In this document: piece by piece, positions 35,743-43,760 of the stretch
Layout of the letters: each line of letters begins with the position of its first letter
Numbering within the stretch: position 1 is the first letter of the stretch
NCBI RefSeq assembly: GCF_014836595.1
Contig: NZ_JACSQO010000012.1
Coordinates: 49,832-113,831 of the forward strand
Source: Psychrobacillus faecigallinarum
Lineage (GTDB): Bacteria; Bacillota; Bacilli; Bacillales_A; Planococcaceae
Direction of reading: 5' to 3'
DNA: 64,000 nt
Made by a program: the position numbers and the translations under genes
Notes under the pieces: generated by a model
Databases searched by the model: none
Told to the model about the DNA's origin: nothing
Seen by the model: the letters and a program-made list of their open reading frames with translations, nothing else

Positions 35743-36719
35743 TGCTTCGTACCATCCAATTCAGCCATTCTTATTTCAGTTAAATAACCATCAGAGTCAA
35801 GGGGAACAGTTTCATTAGTTAACCATTTCATGAGTCTTTTCACGCTTTCCTTACCCATTCTCTCCGGCTGTTGCTCCAACACACCATCTAGTTGCCCCTG
35901 CTCTAGTAAAGTTTTGGATTCAATTCCATCATCAAATGTATAAATATGATATGGCTCTACCCTTGTACGTCTCCCAATTTCCTGTATCATAGGTCCAGCA
36001 TAATTTGCATTGATTGCTATAAAAGCTTGTGCCTGTGGAGTTTCGTTCATAAGTTGCTGAGTTGTAGCCATCACCTGTTCCTTAGTATCCTCGGTCCCTC
36101 TTACGGTCACCTGAATTCCCTCATAGTGTTTAAGCACTTCTTGAATTCCTTGCAAGCGTTCCTTCTGATAATGTGCTAGTTTCTTATCTCCTAGAATGAT
36201 TATATCTCCAGTTGTACCCATTGTACTGACTAATCGTTGTGCGACCATTCTTCCTGCTTCGAGCTGATTTGAACCGATATAGGTCTTTCTTAAACTTTCC
36301 TCGACCGGGACATCGTTAGCGACTGTAATGACTGGAATACCGTAGAATGCAGCCTTCACTTTGGTCAATTCTTTAAATTCTTCATTATCTAGTCCCTGAA
36401 CAATTATTCCGCTAACCTTTGAATGAAGGGCTATCTCCACTCTTTTCAAAAAATCTTCCTCGTTATTACCATAGCTTCCCCAGACCTCTAATTGAACATT
36501 TTCTAATTTTGCTTGTTCTGCTGCACCTTGCCCGACTTTATTCCAAAAAGGGGTGTCCAGTTCCTGAGTTATAAGTACAAGGCGAATGGTATCCTCATTA
36601 GAGGGAATGGTTTTGGGCATTTCGCTAGTAGTACGGAGCGCCTGGGTTGCCGTGGAAAAGGTCAAATAACTAAAGATCAAAATAAGTGCTCCAAGTATGA
36701 AAACTACTTTTTTCCCCAT
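35739..36719 (-). CDS. Membrane-anchored sugar-binding sensor protein
   Basis: This 326-residue protein has an uncleaved-looking N-terminal membrane segment (VVFILGALILIFSYLTF) without a lipobox, followed by a type I periplasmic-binding domain (IRLVLITQELDTPFWNKVGQG, GIIVQGLDNEEF, IPVITVANDVP, GSNQLEAGR). Anchored binding proteins encoded directly before YesM/LytS kinases act as sugar co-receptors in three-component systems. AAGGAG favours the ATG at 36719 over one 18 bases upstream. Translational coupling to the kinase supports a shared signalling role. Confidence 0.83.
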   Translation of the reverse strand: MGKKVVFILGALILIFSYLTFSTATQALRTTSEMPKTIPSNEDTIRLVLITQELDTPFWNKVGQGAAEQAKLENVQLEVWGSYGNNEEDFLKRVEIALHSKVSGIIVQGLDNEEFKELTKVKAAFYGIPVITVANDVPVEESLRKTYIGSNQLEAGRMVAQRLVSTMGTTGDIIILGDKKLAHYQKERLQGIQEVLKHYEGIQVTVRGTEDTKEQVMATTQQLMNETPQAQAFIAINANYAGPMIQEIGRRTRVEPYHIYTFDDGIESKTLLEQGQLDGVLEQQPERMGKESVKRLMKWLTNETVPLDSDGYLTEIRMAELDGTKQ

Positions 36720-36834
36720 TCCCTTCTCTCCTTGCATCTCGCTTTTTCTACTATATTATCATTTGTCCATTAATTGACAATAAGCTATATAAAACGGAAG
36801 TTCATTCTTCTATGAAGACACCTCTACTAAGCAT

Positions 36835-36951
36835 GATTTCCGTTTTAGACGGACGCTTTCCGCGGGGGGAGCGCTAAGCCATCACCGTCGTTTGTGATGA
36901 CTCATCTGTCTCACTCATCCCACAGGAGTCGTCACCTGCCGCTACAATCAA
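36835..36951. repeat. Bacillaceae-type intergenic repeat, copy 1
   Basis: This unit begins GATTTCCGTTTTAGACGGAC, continues GCTTTCCGCGGGGGGAGCG and ends ACAGGAGTCGTC...CGCTACAATCAAC. Very similar 120-130-base units are scattered between genes in many Bacillaceae. A diverged copy is at 42065-42192. The rest of 36720-37056 shows no gene. Confidence 0.75.
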
Positions 36952-37055
36952 CAGACTGATCAATCATTATTTTTAAAGGAAAAGTTATAATGTTGAAAAT
37001 GCATTAAGATACTGCAATAGTTTTCAAGTATTATAAAAATTGTAAGAAATAAAAA

Positions 37056-37092
37056 GACAAAAAGGTATTAGACCTTTCTTAATACCTTTTGT
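37056..37092 (-). terminator. Terminator of the sugar transporter operon
   Basis: AAAAGGTATTA / TAATACCTTTT stem followed by TTGTC and T-rich sequence on the minus strand, 13 bases after mmsB. Confidence 0.7.
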
Positions 37093-37104
37093 CCATTTCT
37101 TCTA

Positions 37105-38280
37105 TTAAGCTCTTTGTTTTCGTGTCATCACATCAAATATTACTGCTCCAGCTAAAACCCCACCACGTATCATATATTGATACGATATTCCAACGCCTAG
37201 TAGGTTCATGCCACTTGAAAGAGAAGCCATAACAATTGCACCAATGATGGCGCCAGTTACTTTTCCAACTCCTCCTGCAGACGAAACCCCACCTACATAA
37301 GCCGCTGCTATAGCATCTAACTCAAAAAGAGTACCAGCTGTAGTGGTAGCTGATTGAAGACGCGAAGTAAATAATATTCCTGATAAGGCTGCAAGCATCC
37401 CCATAGAGCCGAAGACGATATATGTAATCTTTTGTACGTTTATGCCACTGAGATGTGCGGCTTCTGGGTTACTACCCACCGCGTAAATGTGTCGACCAAG
37501 CACCGTTTTAGTAGATAAAAAATGATAAATAATAACCACAATTACCATAATAACAACCGTCCAAGAAAAACCATTATATCCCGCTAAAATCCAAGTGATA
37601 TACGCAATAATTCCTGATATTAAAATAAGCTTAATAGTAAATATGCCATTAGACATTACTTCAAAGCCATATTTCAATTTATTTCGTCGATTAGAAAATT
37701 CACTATAAATATACAAAAGTATACCGATCAACCCAACAATCAATGTCATAAGGTGTAATCCGTTAATTTGCATAAGAGATGGTATAAACCCATTTCCAAT
37801 AGCGTTAAATTGACTGTCCTTAATAATAATTGTCCCTGTTCTTTCCGTTACCTGTAAAAGCGCTCCTCGAAATATTAACATTCCTGCTAAAGTGGCAACA
37901 AAAGAAGGAATACCGATTCTCGCAACTAAAACACCGTTAAATAAACCTATAACTACCCCGAAGATTAAGACTGTTGGAATTGTAATCCATATGGAAACAC
38001 CCCATTGTGTCAAAAATATTGCTGCCACTGCGCCTAAAAAACCAGCGACAAAGCCAACTGATAAGTCAATATGACGGATGACGATAACTAGTGTCATTCC
38101 GACTGCTAGCACTGCAATGTAGCCCGCGGAATCTAGTAAATTACTTATATTTCTCGAAGACATAAACAAACCGTTTGTCATAATCGTAAATGTTAATAGA
38201 ATGACTGCTAAAGCAATATACATTCCATAATCTCGTATATTATCTTTCACAAGGTCCTTAGCCTCTTTGAATAAATTCAT
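37105..38280 (-). CDS. mmsB: Multiple-sugar ABC transporter permease (MmsB/GguB type)
   Basis: This 391-residue inner-membrane permease has about 10-11 hydrophobic segments and the branched BPD_transp_2 pattern: SSRNISNLLDSAGYIAVLAVGMTLVI, DLSVG, GIPSFVATLAGMLIFRG and GGVSSAGGVGKVTGAIIGA. This is the XylH/GguB class. It forms the channel with the mmsA ATPase and receives sugar from the chvE-type binding protein. It is the third gene, 18 bases after mmsA. Confidence 0.9.
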   Translation of the reverse strand: MNLFKEAKDLVKDNIRDYGMYIALAVILLTFTIMTNGLFMSSRNISNLLDSAGYIAVLAVGMTLVIVIRHIDLSVGFVAGFLGAVAAIFLTQWGVSIWITIPTVLIFGVVIGLFNGVLVARIGIPSFVATLAGMLIFRGALLQVTERTGTIIIKDSQFNAIGNGFIPSLMQINGLHLMTLIVGLIGILLYIYSEFSNRRNKLKYGFEVMSNGIFTIKLILISGIIAYITWILAGYNGFSWTVVIMVIVVIIYHFLSTKTVLGRHIYAVGSNPEAAHLSGINVQKITYIVFGSMGMLAALSGILFTSRLQSATTTAGTLFELDAIAAAYVGGVSSAGGVGKVTGAIIGAIVMASLSSGMNLLGVGISYQYMIRGGVLAGAVIFDVMTRKQRA

Positions 38281-38298
38281 GATTCTTCCCCTTTCTAT

Positions 38299-39819
38299 CT
38301 ATTGAGTAGCGAGTTCCATAATAGCTTCTTGAGATGCTTCTTCTGCAGTCAATTCACCTCTTATAGCTCCATTAGCCATTACATAAATACGATCACTCAT
38401 TCCTAGCACTTCACCGAGTTCAGAGGAAATCATGATAATGCTCATTCCTTCATTGATTAGCTGATTCATAATCGTATAAATTTCAAATTTTGCCCCCACA
38501 TCAATACCTCGTGTCGGTTCATCCAAAATTAAGATCTTAGGTCCAGTAAACAACCATTTTCCAAGAGACACCTTCTGCTGATTTCCACCGCTAAGTTTGC
38601 CAACTATTTGTTCTAGAGAACTAGCTTTAATATATAAAGAATCCTTATATTCTTTACCGACCTTTACCTCTTCGTTTAAGTTAAGGACTCCTCTGCTTGA
38701 TATCCCCTTCAGATGAGCAGCAGAGACATTACTCTTTATATCTTGTAGTAAAAACAAACCGTCTCCCTTTCTGTCCTCTGTCACATAGGCAATTCCTGCT
38801 TTAATCGCATCACTAGTATGCTTTAGTGTCTTAGATACCCCTTGCATTTCTAACGTTCCTTGAAGCTTATAATTCTTGGGATTGCCAAAAATACTTAATG
38901 CAAGCTCTGTACGCCCTGAGCCCATAAGACCAGCAATACCAATAATTTCTCCCTTCTTGAGTTGAAGATTTGCATTTTTAACTACGTTTCTTCCTAGCTG
39001 TGTATCATAGGCAGACCAATCTTTTAATGATAAAACCGTCTCTCCGATTTTCTTGTCAGGTCGTTTTGGATAAATATCTTCGATGTCTCTTCCAACCATA
39101 TTTTTGATGATGACATTTTCAGCCACCTCTCCCTTGCTTGCATCTAATGTGCAAATGGTTTTCCCATCACGAAGAACCGTTACTTTATCTGCAATATGAA
39201 TAACCTCTTTCAGCTTATGCGAAATCATAATGCAGCTAATTCCCTGGCTCTTCAATTCTTTTAAGAGTTCTAATAGATTTTCGCTATCATCCTCATTCAG
39301 AGCTGCTGTTGGTTCGTCTAAAATAAGTAAGTTAACGTCCTTGCTTAGTGCTTTGGCAATTTCCACGAGTTGTTGTTTACCTACACCTAATTCCTTAATC
39401 AATGTTTCTGGAGTCACTTTTAAATTCACTTTTTTAAGTAACCCTGTAGCCTGGACAATGGTTTGATTCCAATCAACAAAGGGACCTTTTTTAACTTCAT
39501 TTCCGGCAAATATGTTCTCGTAGACCGATAAATCAGGAAAAAGGGCTAGCTCCTGATAGATGATTCCAATACCAGCCTTTACGCTATCACTGATTACTTG
39601 AAATTGTTGTACCTGTCCTTCGAACACTATGTCCCCATCATAGGTACCATATGGATATACTCCACTTAATACCTTCATTAGAGTAGATTTACCTGCTCCG
39701 TTTTCTCCGACTAAGCAATGGATTTCTGCCTTACCTACTTTGAAATTTACGTTGGAGAGAGCCTTTACTCCAGGGAACTCTTTGGATATGTTATTCATTT
39801 CTAAAATATAGCCACTCAT
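38299..39819 (-). CDS. mmsA: Multiple-sugar ABC transporter ATP-binding protein (MmsA/GguA type)
   Basis: This 506-residue protein holds two fused ABC ATPase domains, as usual for monosaccharide importers. The first has Walker A GENGAGKST at 38-46, signature LGVGKQQLVEIAKAL and Walker B LLILDEPTAALN. The second has a degenerate Walker A (GLMGSGRTEL), signature LSGGNQQKVSLGKWL and Walker B ILILDEPTRGID. It energises the mmsB permease. It lies second in the operon, 84 bases after chvE across a strong hairpin. Confidence 0.9.
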   Translation of the reverse strand: MSGYILEMNNISKEFPGVKALSNVNFKVGKAEIHCLVGENGAGKSTLMKVLSGVYPYGTYDGDIVFEGQVQQFQVISDSVKAGIGIIYQELALFPDLSVYENIFAGNEVKKGPFVDWNQTIVQATGLLKKVNLKVTPETLIKELGVGKQQLVEIAKALSKDVNLLILDEPTAALNEDDSENLLELLKELKSQGISCIMISHKLKEVIHIADKVTVLRDGKTICTLDASKGEVAENVIIKNMVGRDIEDIYPKRPDKKIGETVLSLKDWSAYDTQLGRNVVKNANLQLKKGEIIGIAGLMGSGRTELALSIFGNPKNYKLQGTLEMQGVSKTLKHTSDAIKAGIAYVTEDRKGDGLFLLQDIKSNVSAAHLKGISSRGVLNLNEEVKVGKEYKDSLYIKASSLEQIVGKLSGGNQQKVSLGKWLFTGPKILILDEPTRGIDVGAKFEIYTIMNQLINEGMSIIMISSELGEVLGMSDRIYVMANGAIRGELTAEEASQEAIMELATQ

Positions 39820-39854
39820 TCTCGTACCTCCCTCACCTATACAAATTAAAGATA

Positions 39855-39890
39855 GAGAAAAAGTGATTGATCGCTACAACACTTTTTCTC
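39855..39890 (-). promoter_or_regulatory. Intra-operon stem-loop between chvE and mmsA
   Basis: GAGAAAAAGTG / CACTTTTTCTC perfect 11-base stem with a 14-base loop lies in the gap. It lacks a long T-run, so it more likely protects the chvE mRNA end or partially attenuates than fully terminates. This would make the binding protein more abundant than the permease. Confidence 0.6.
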
Positions 39891-39903
39891 CTCTTATTGG
39901 CTT

Positions 39904-41010
39904 TTACTCTATACCGGTGAATTCACTTGCCTCATAATACTCTGAATCAATTAACTCTGATTTCACATTGTCTTTATCTACAACAATTACATTCGTTTGT
40001 TTCGCTTTCACTTCTATAGCACCATTATCGTAAGAACCAGTAGTTTCAGGAGTTTTTCCATCCAAAATTTCAACTGCCATGCCCATAGCGTCTTTTACTA
40101 ATGAACGAACATCTTTAAACACCGTCATCGATTGTTTTTCATCAATAATGTATTGTACAGAAGCTTTCTCCGCATCTTGGCCCGTTACAAAATAGCTTGT
40201 AATAGCACTATCAGAACCAAACACATCTGCGATTGAACGTGCAGTCCCATCATTAGGAGCAAGGATTAAAACATCCCCTTTTAGGTCATCACTCGCGGCA
40301 GTTAAATGTGTTTGTGCCTTGTTTTTTGCTTCATTTGAATCCCAGTTAGTCGTAATTTGCCCGATGATTTTTCCGAGCTGATCACGAGAAAGATCTGCAG
40401 AATCCTTTAAAGCCTCTGCTTCACTGGAGTTAGCAATTTTAAATGTACCATCAGCGATTTTCGGCTGAAGCACCTGCCAAGCGCCCTCAAAAAATAGGAA
40501 TGCATTATTATCAGATGCCGCACCAGCATACAGGTAAAGAGGTGCATTAGAACCCTTTGCATTGTCTACTAAGTACTGAGCCTGTGCTGCACCAACTGCT
40601 AAACTATCAAAAGTTACATAGTAATCGACAGCATCGGTATCAGTTATTAAACGGTCATATGCAATTACAGTAACTCCCTCTTTCTTAGCTGCCTCTACTG
40701 CAGATGCAGCTGCCGCACCATCATGAGGAGTAATGATTAATACTTTAATACCTTTATTCAACAATGCCTCTACATTTTCTTTTTCCTTTGCAGATGATCC
40801 TTGGCTAAATAGGATTTCCGTAGAATAATCCGAATCCGCTAAAGCATCCTTAAAACGTTGCTCATCCTGCACCCAACGAGGCTCATCCTTCGTAGGCAAC
40901 ACTATTCCCACATCTACTGAGCTACTCCCACTTGCGTCACAAGCTGCTGCTACTATGGCAAATGCCATTAACATAAATAAAAATGTGAATCCCTTGAACT
41001 TCTTCAACAT
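39904..41010 (-). CDS. chvE: Sugar-binding lipoprotein of the ABC transporter (ChvE-like)
   Basis: This 368-residue lipoprotein has a signal ending AIVAAAC (lipobox Cys) and a type I periplasmic-binding domain (VDVGIVLPTKDEPRW, VLIITPHDGAAAASAV, AYDRLITDTDAVDYYVTFD, LAPNDGTARSIADVF, the end DKDNVKSELIDSEYY). This is the ChvE/multiple-monosaccharide group, which binds xylose, arabinose, glucose or galactose. GGGAGA is properly spaced for the ATG at 41010; the GTG nine bases upstream is too close. It is first in the operon, under a cre-overlapped promoter. Confidence 0.9.
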   Translation of the reverse strand: MLKKFKGFTFLFMLMAFAIVAAACDASGSSSVDVGIVLPTKDEPRWVQDEQRFKDALADSDYSTEILFSQGSSAKEKENVEALLNKGIKVLIITPHDGAAAASAVEAAKKEGVTVIAYDRLITDTDAVDYYVTFDSLAVGAAQAQYLVDNAKGSNAPLYLYAGAASDNNAFLFFEGAWQVLQPKIADGTFKIANSSEAEALKDSADLSRDQLGKIIGQITTNWDSNEAKNKAQTHLTAASDDLKGDVLILAPNDGTARSIADVFGSDSAITSYFVTGQDAEKASVQYIIDEKQSMTVFKDVRSLVKDAMGMAVEILDGKTPETTGSYDNGAIEVKAKQTNVIVVDKDNVKSELIDSEYYEASEFTGIE

Positions 41011-41049
41011 TTTTAACACTCTCCCTTTGTATAAAATCCTTACCTTTTA

Positions 41050-41077
41050 ATTATAAATTCTGAATACTTTTATGAAA
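41050..41077 (-). promoter_or_regulatory. Candidate promoter of the sugar transporter operon
   Basis: On the minus strand TATAAT (41050-41055) is preceded after 16 bases by TTTCAT (41072-41077). The poor -35 box overlaps the cre site, as expected for a promoter blocked by CcpA. Confidence 0.5.
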
Positions 41078-41086
41078 GCGCTATCA
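41073..41086 (+). promoter_or_regulatory. Catabolite-responsive element (cre)
   Basis: TGAAAGCGCTATCA matches the Bacillus cre consensus TGWAANCGNTNWCA at every defined position. It overlaps the promoter of chvE-mmsA-mmsB, so CcpA should repress the operon when a preferred sugar is present. Confidence 0.8.
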
Positions 41087-41138
41087 ATAGCACTCTTTTA
41101 ATATTACCTATACTTTTTTAACTTTTAAGTATAAAAAT

Positions 41139-41166
41139 AGAGACGAGCCACCTTGGGTTCGTCTCA
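41139..41166 (-). terminator. Second hairpin after the DUF305 gene
   Basis: GAGACGA / TCGTCTC stem followed by TATTTTTA on the minus strand; it insulates the transporter operon from upstream transcription. Confidence 0.6.
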
Positions 41167-41189
41167 AACAGAGAATTAAATTTAAATAA

Positions 41190-41244
41190 AAAATAGAAGC
41201 TGGCCAAAAGGATTCCTAAATGAGCGTTTTGGTCAGCCTCTTCT
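41190..41244 (-). terminator. Terminator of the DUF305 gene
   Basis: GAAGCTGgCCAAAA / TTTTGGtCAGCcTC stem followed by TATTTTTTA on the minus strand, just after the ancestral stop codon. Confidence 0.7.
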
Positions 41245-41257
41245 TGGCTTTACTTTT

Positions 41258-41889
41258 TTAATCTATAGTCTTTAAAAGTTTTTGCATTTCTGTAGCCTGT
41301 TTTTGTTGAGTAGTTATAATGTTTTCTACAATTGTTTTGAGTTCACTATTTTGAGTATATTTCAAGATATTTCCAGCCATTTTATTGCACCTACATGATG
41401 TGGGATCATTTCTTCCAGGAAATCTTTATCTATATTCCCTGTTGGCCTGGCATCTTCCATAGACGCAATCATCGTTTTATAGATGTTATTATAAGCTTTT
41501 AAGTAAGATGCCTCCGCTTGTACGTTTACTTCTGGGCTCACCTTTATTTTATCTTTAAGAGCTTCCATTTTCTTAATACCTTCCAGTTGTTCTCTTATAA
41601 TGGTTGCTGCTATTTTGTTGACTTGTTCATTATCGCTATATTTCAAGACATTTTCAGACATCGATACAGCTGCCTGGTGATGTGGAATCATTTCATAAAG
41701 GAAATCAAGACTGGGATCACCTGTTTTAATCGATTCTTCCATTCCCTTTTCCATGATTTGCAATATACTTTGATAATTATCATAATACACTTTTTCATCC
41801 GGACCCAACTGTGCATGTGCTTGAATACTAAACATGCATAGTATCAATGTAAAAAAACCTATTCTAGTTATTTGAATGCCTGTCCTCAT
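41258..41889 (-). pseudogene. DUF305 exported protein, frameshifted near its end
   Basis: The intact first part has a signal peptide (ending AHAQ) and two DUF305 repeats with MIPHHQAAVSM and MIPHHVGAIK; the family is linked to copper and metal handling outside the cell. Translation then stops at ...IKWLEIS. One added A in the run AAAA near 41378-41381 would restore a frame reading KMAGNILKYTQNSELK to MQKLLKTID and a stop at 41258-41260, which is how the family normally ends. So a one-base deletion, or a homopolymer sequencing error, has cut about 40 residues. The start with GGAGG is the ATG at 41889. Confidence 0.8.
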
Positions 41890-42064
41890 ATTGTACCCTC
41901 CCATTATTTACGCTCATTTTATTATGCAAGATATAGAATTACTTTATACAAGTCAGAATGTGTCATTTCTTGCTCAGTAGATTGCGATGTAATGCTCTTT
42001 CATCAGATTATTTATTTGTATTTAGGGTATACATTTAAAAGATTGAACAACTGAATCCAATATC

Positions 42065-42192
42065 GATTTCCACTTTAGATGGACAGTTTTAGGCGGGGTG
42101 AGTGATAAGCCATCAGCTTCGCTTCCGCATGTTTGTGAGGTTTATCTGTCTCATTCATCCTGCTAGAGTTGAGCCTTTCGCTACAATTGATA
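42065..42192. repeat. Bacillaceae-type intergenic repeat, copy 2 (diverged)
   Basis: Shared landmarks with 36835-36951 are GATTTCC-CTTTAGA-GGAC, TAAGCCATCA, ATCTGTCTCA-TCATCC and CGCTACAAT at the end. It is more decayed and has a 10-base insert. The rest of 41890-42247 shows no gene. Confidence 0.6.
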
Positions 42193-42247
42193 ATGAGCTA
42201 AGTTTACAATCATATTTAAAAGCATTGTCAGGAGGAACATAGGAATC

Positions 42248-43624
42248 ATGAAAAAATTATTACTGATCTTAGTTGTCTGGAGTTTGTGGGCTATCTATCC
42301 TTCGAATTCAATTGAAGCTAAGGCAGAAACATATACTATTTCGCCAAATAGCGAAACATATAATAGGAATCTAATGAACGATTCTAATTACAATAATGAT
42401 ACGAAACATTATTATTTACTTCGTACATATCTTGAACGACTTGAAGAAACAGGTGGTGGCACACTCGAATTAGAAAAGGGAACATACATAGTTTCTAATG
42501 TATTGTTCGTACCATCTAATACAACGATAAAACTAAAAGATGGCGCGAAAATTATGAATGGTAGTGAAACAGGTAAATCTAAGCTCAATGCTGACCACTC
42601 ACTTTTCCATTTCATTCGTCCTTCTCTTGGTAAAAAAGAAGGTGTCTATGGAGGGTATGATGGTGAAAAAAATATTTCCATCATTGGAGCTGGTTCAGCG
42701 ACGATTGATTTGAATTTCGAAAAGGATGCTATTGCTATTATTGCTGGTCATAATCAAAATATTAGGATTGAAAATATTAATTTTCAAAACATGTATTCCG
42801 GTCATTTCATTGAGATAGATGCAACAAAGGATGCTGTTATAACCAACAATAAATTTATGAATTCAATACCTTCAACAACTGAAATCAAAGAAGCAATTAA
42901 TATCGATACTCCTGATAAGCTAACAAATGGCTGGAGCTCTGTTTGGAGTAAGTTCGACAAAACACCTAACTCCAATATGAAGATAGAAAACAATATTTTC
43001 TACGGCCTTGATCGTGCAATTGGCACCCATAAATATTCAGGTGGTAAATATCACGATAAAATCATAATCAGAAATAATAAAATAGAGAAAATGCGTCAGG
43101 ATGCAATTCGCGTGTTGAACTGGAGTAATGCAACGATAGAAAACAATATGTTTAAAAATGTTGCTCCAGGTAAATACAACGCTAACAGGGGGATTATAGC
43201 AAGCGGCGCCCTTAATCCTACCTTCCAAAGTAATGTGTTTATAGACATACCACGGGCAATGCAATTTACTGCCTGGAAAAACAGTGATTCTGGTTCCGAA
43301 TATGATATAACTTATAATGAGCTAAGTGAGGATAATAAAGAGGCACTTTCTACTAATACTATTATTAATTATGTAGAGGATTTTATCCGAATTAATCCTA
43401 CATTTAAAAAGTTTGATCAAGAGCATACAGAATTTATTCCTTTAAAAACAGTACAGTCTCCTTCTTCACTGAACAGATACCCTGGCTCTTCAAAAGCGCT
43501 AAATATAAGGGGTCAAAATAACTATGAAGAGAGACTTGAAAGTACATTTGGCTCTAATGAAGATCTATCCAACTCAAAGCTACTAAATTTACATTTACAA
43601 AACTATTTGAGAATGTATCAGTGA
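42248..43624 (+). CDS. Exported right-handed beta-helix protein
   Basis: This 458-residue protein has a signal peptide (ending EAKAE) and a parallel beta-helix built of short repeats with NN and NI patterns (NQNIRIENINFQNM, DAVITNNKFMN, MKIENNIFYGLDRAIG, IIIRNNKIEKM, ATIENNMFKNV). Such folds are typical of polysaccharide lyases and GH28-like hydrolases. The early segment GGGTLELEKGTYIVSNVLFVPSN is the usual cap. No catalytic set could be identified. GGAGGAACATAGGAATC precedes the ATG. It probably binds or cuts a surface polysaccharide. Confidence 0.78.
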   Translation: MKKLLLILVVWSLWAIYPSNSIEAKAETYTISPNSETYNRNLMNDSNYNNDTKHYYLLRTYLERLEETGGGTLELEKGTYIVSNVLFVPSNTTIKLKDGAKIMNGSETGKSKLNADHSLFHFIRPSLGKKEGVYGGYDGEKNISIIGAGSATIDLNFEKDAIAIIAGHNQNIRIENINFQNMYSGHFIEIDATKDAVITNNKFMNSIPSTTEIKEAINIDTPDKLTNGWSSVWSKFDKTPNSNMKIENNIFYGLDRAIGTHKYSGGKYHDKIIIRNNKIEKMRQDAIRVLNWSNATIENNMFKNVAPGKYNANRGIIASGALNPTFQSNVFIDIPRAMQFTAWKNSDSGSEYDITYNELSEDNKEALSTNTIINYVEDFIRINPTFKKFDQEHTEFIPLKTVQSPSSLNRYPGSSKALNIRGQNNYEERLESTFGSNEDLSNSKLLNLHLQNYLRMYQ

Positions 43625-43760
43625 AAAAATTGATTGGTACTAAAAATTAAATATTGCTGTTTAAACTTATTACTCATAAAATCTTAAGATTTATACTAAC
43701 AGCCTCTTAAGAATTCCTTGCTACGATAAACGTACCAAAATTTTTAGGAGGTTACGTTTC

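Noticed and set aside
37105..41010. D-xylose-specific xylFGH operon
   Set aside because: The motifs fit the broader ChvE/MmsAB multiple-sugar group, so a single sugar cannot be assigned.
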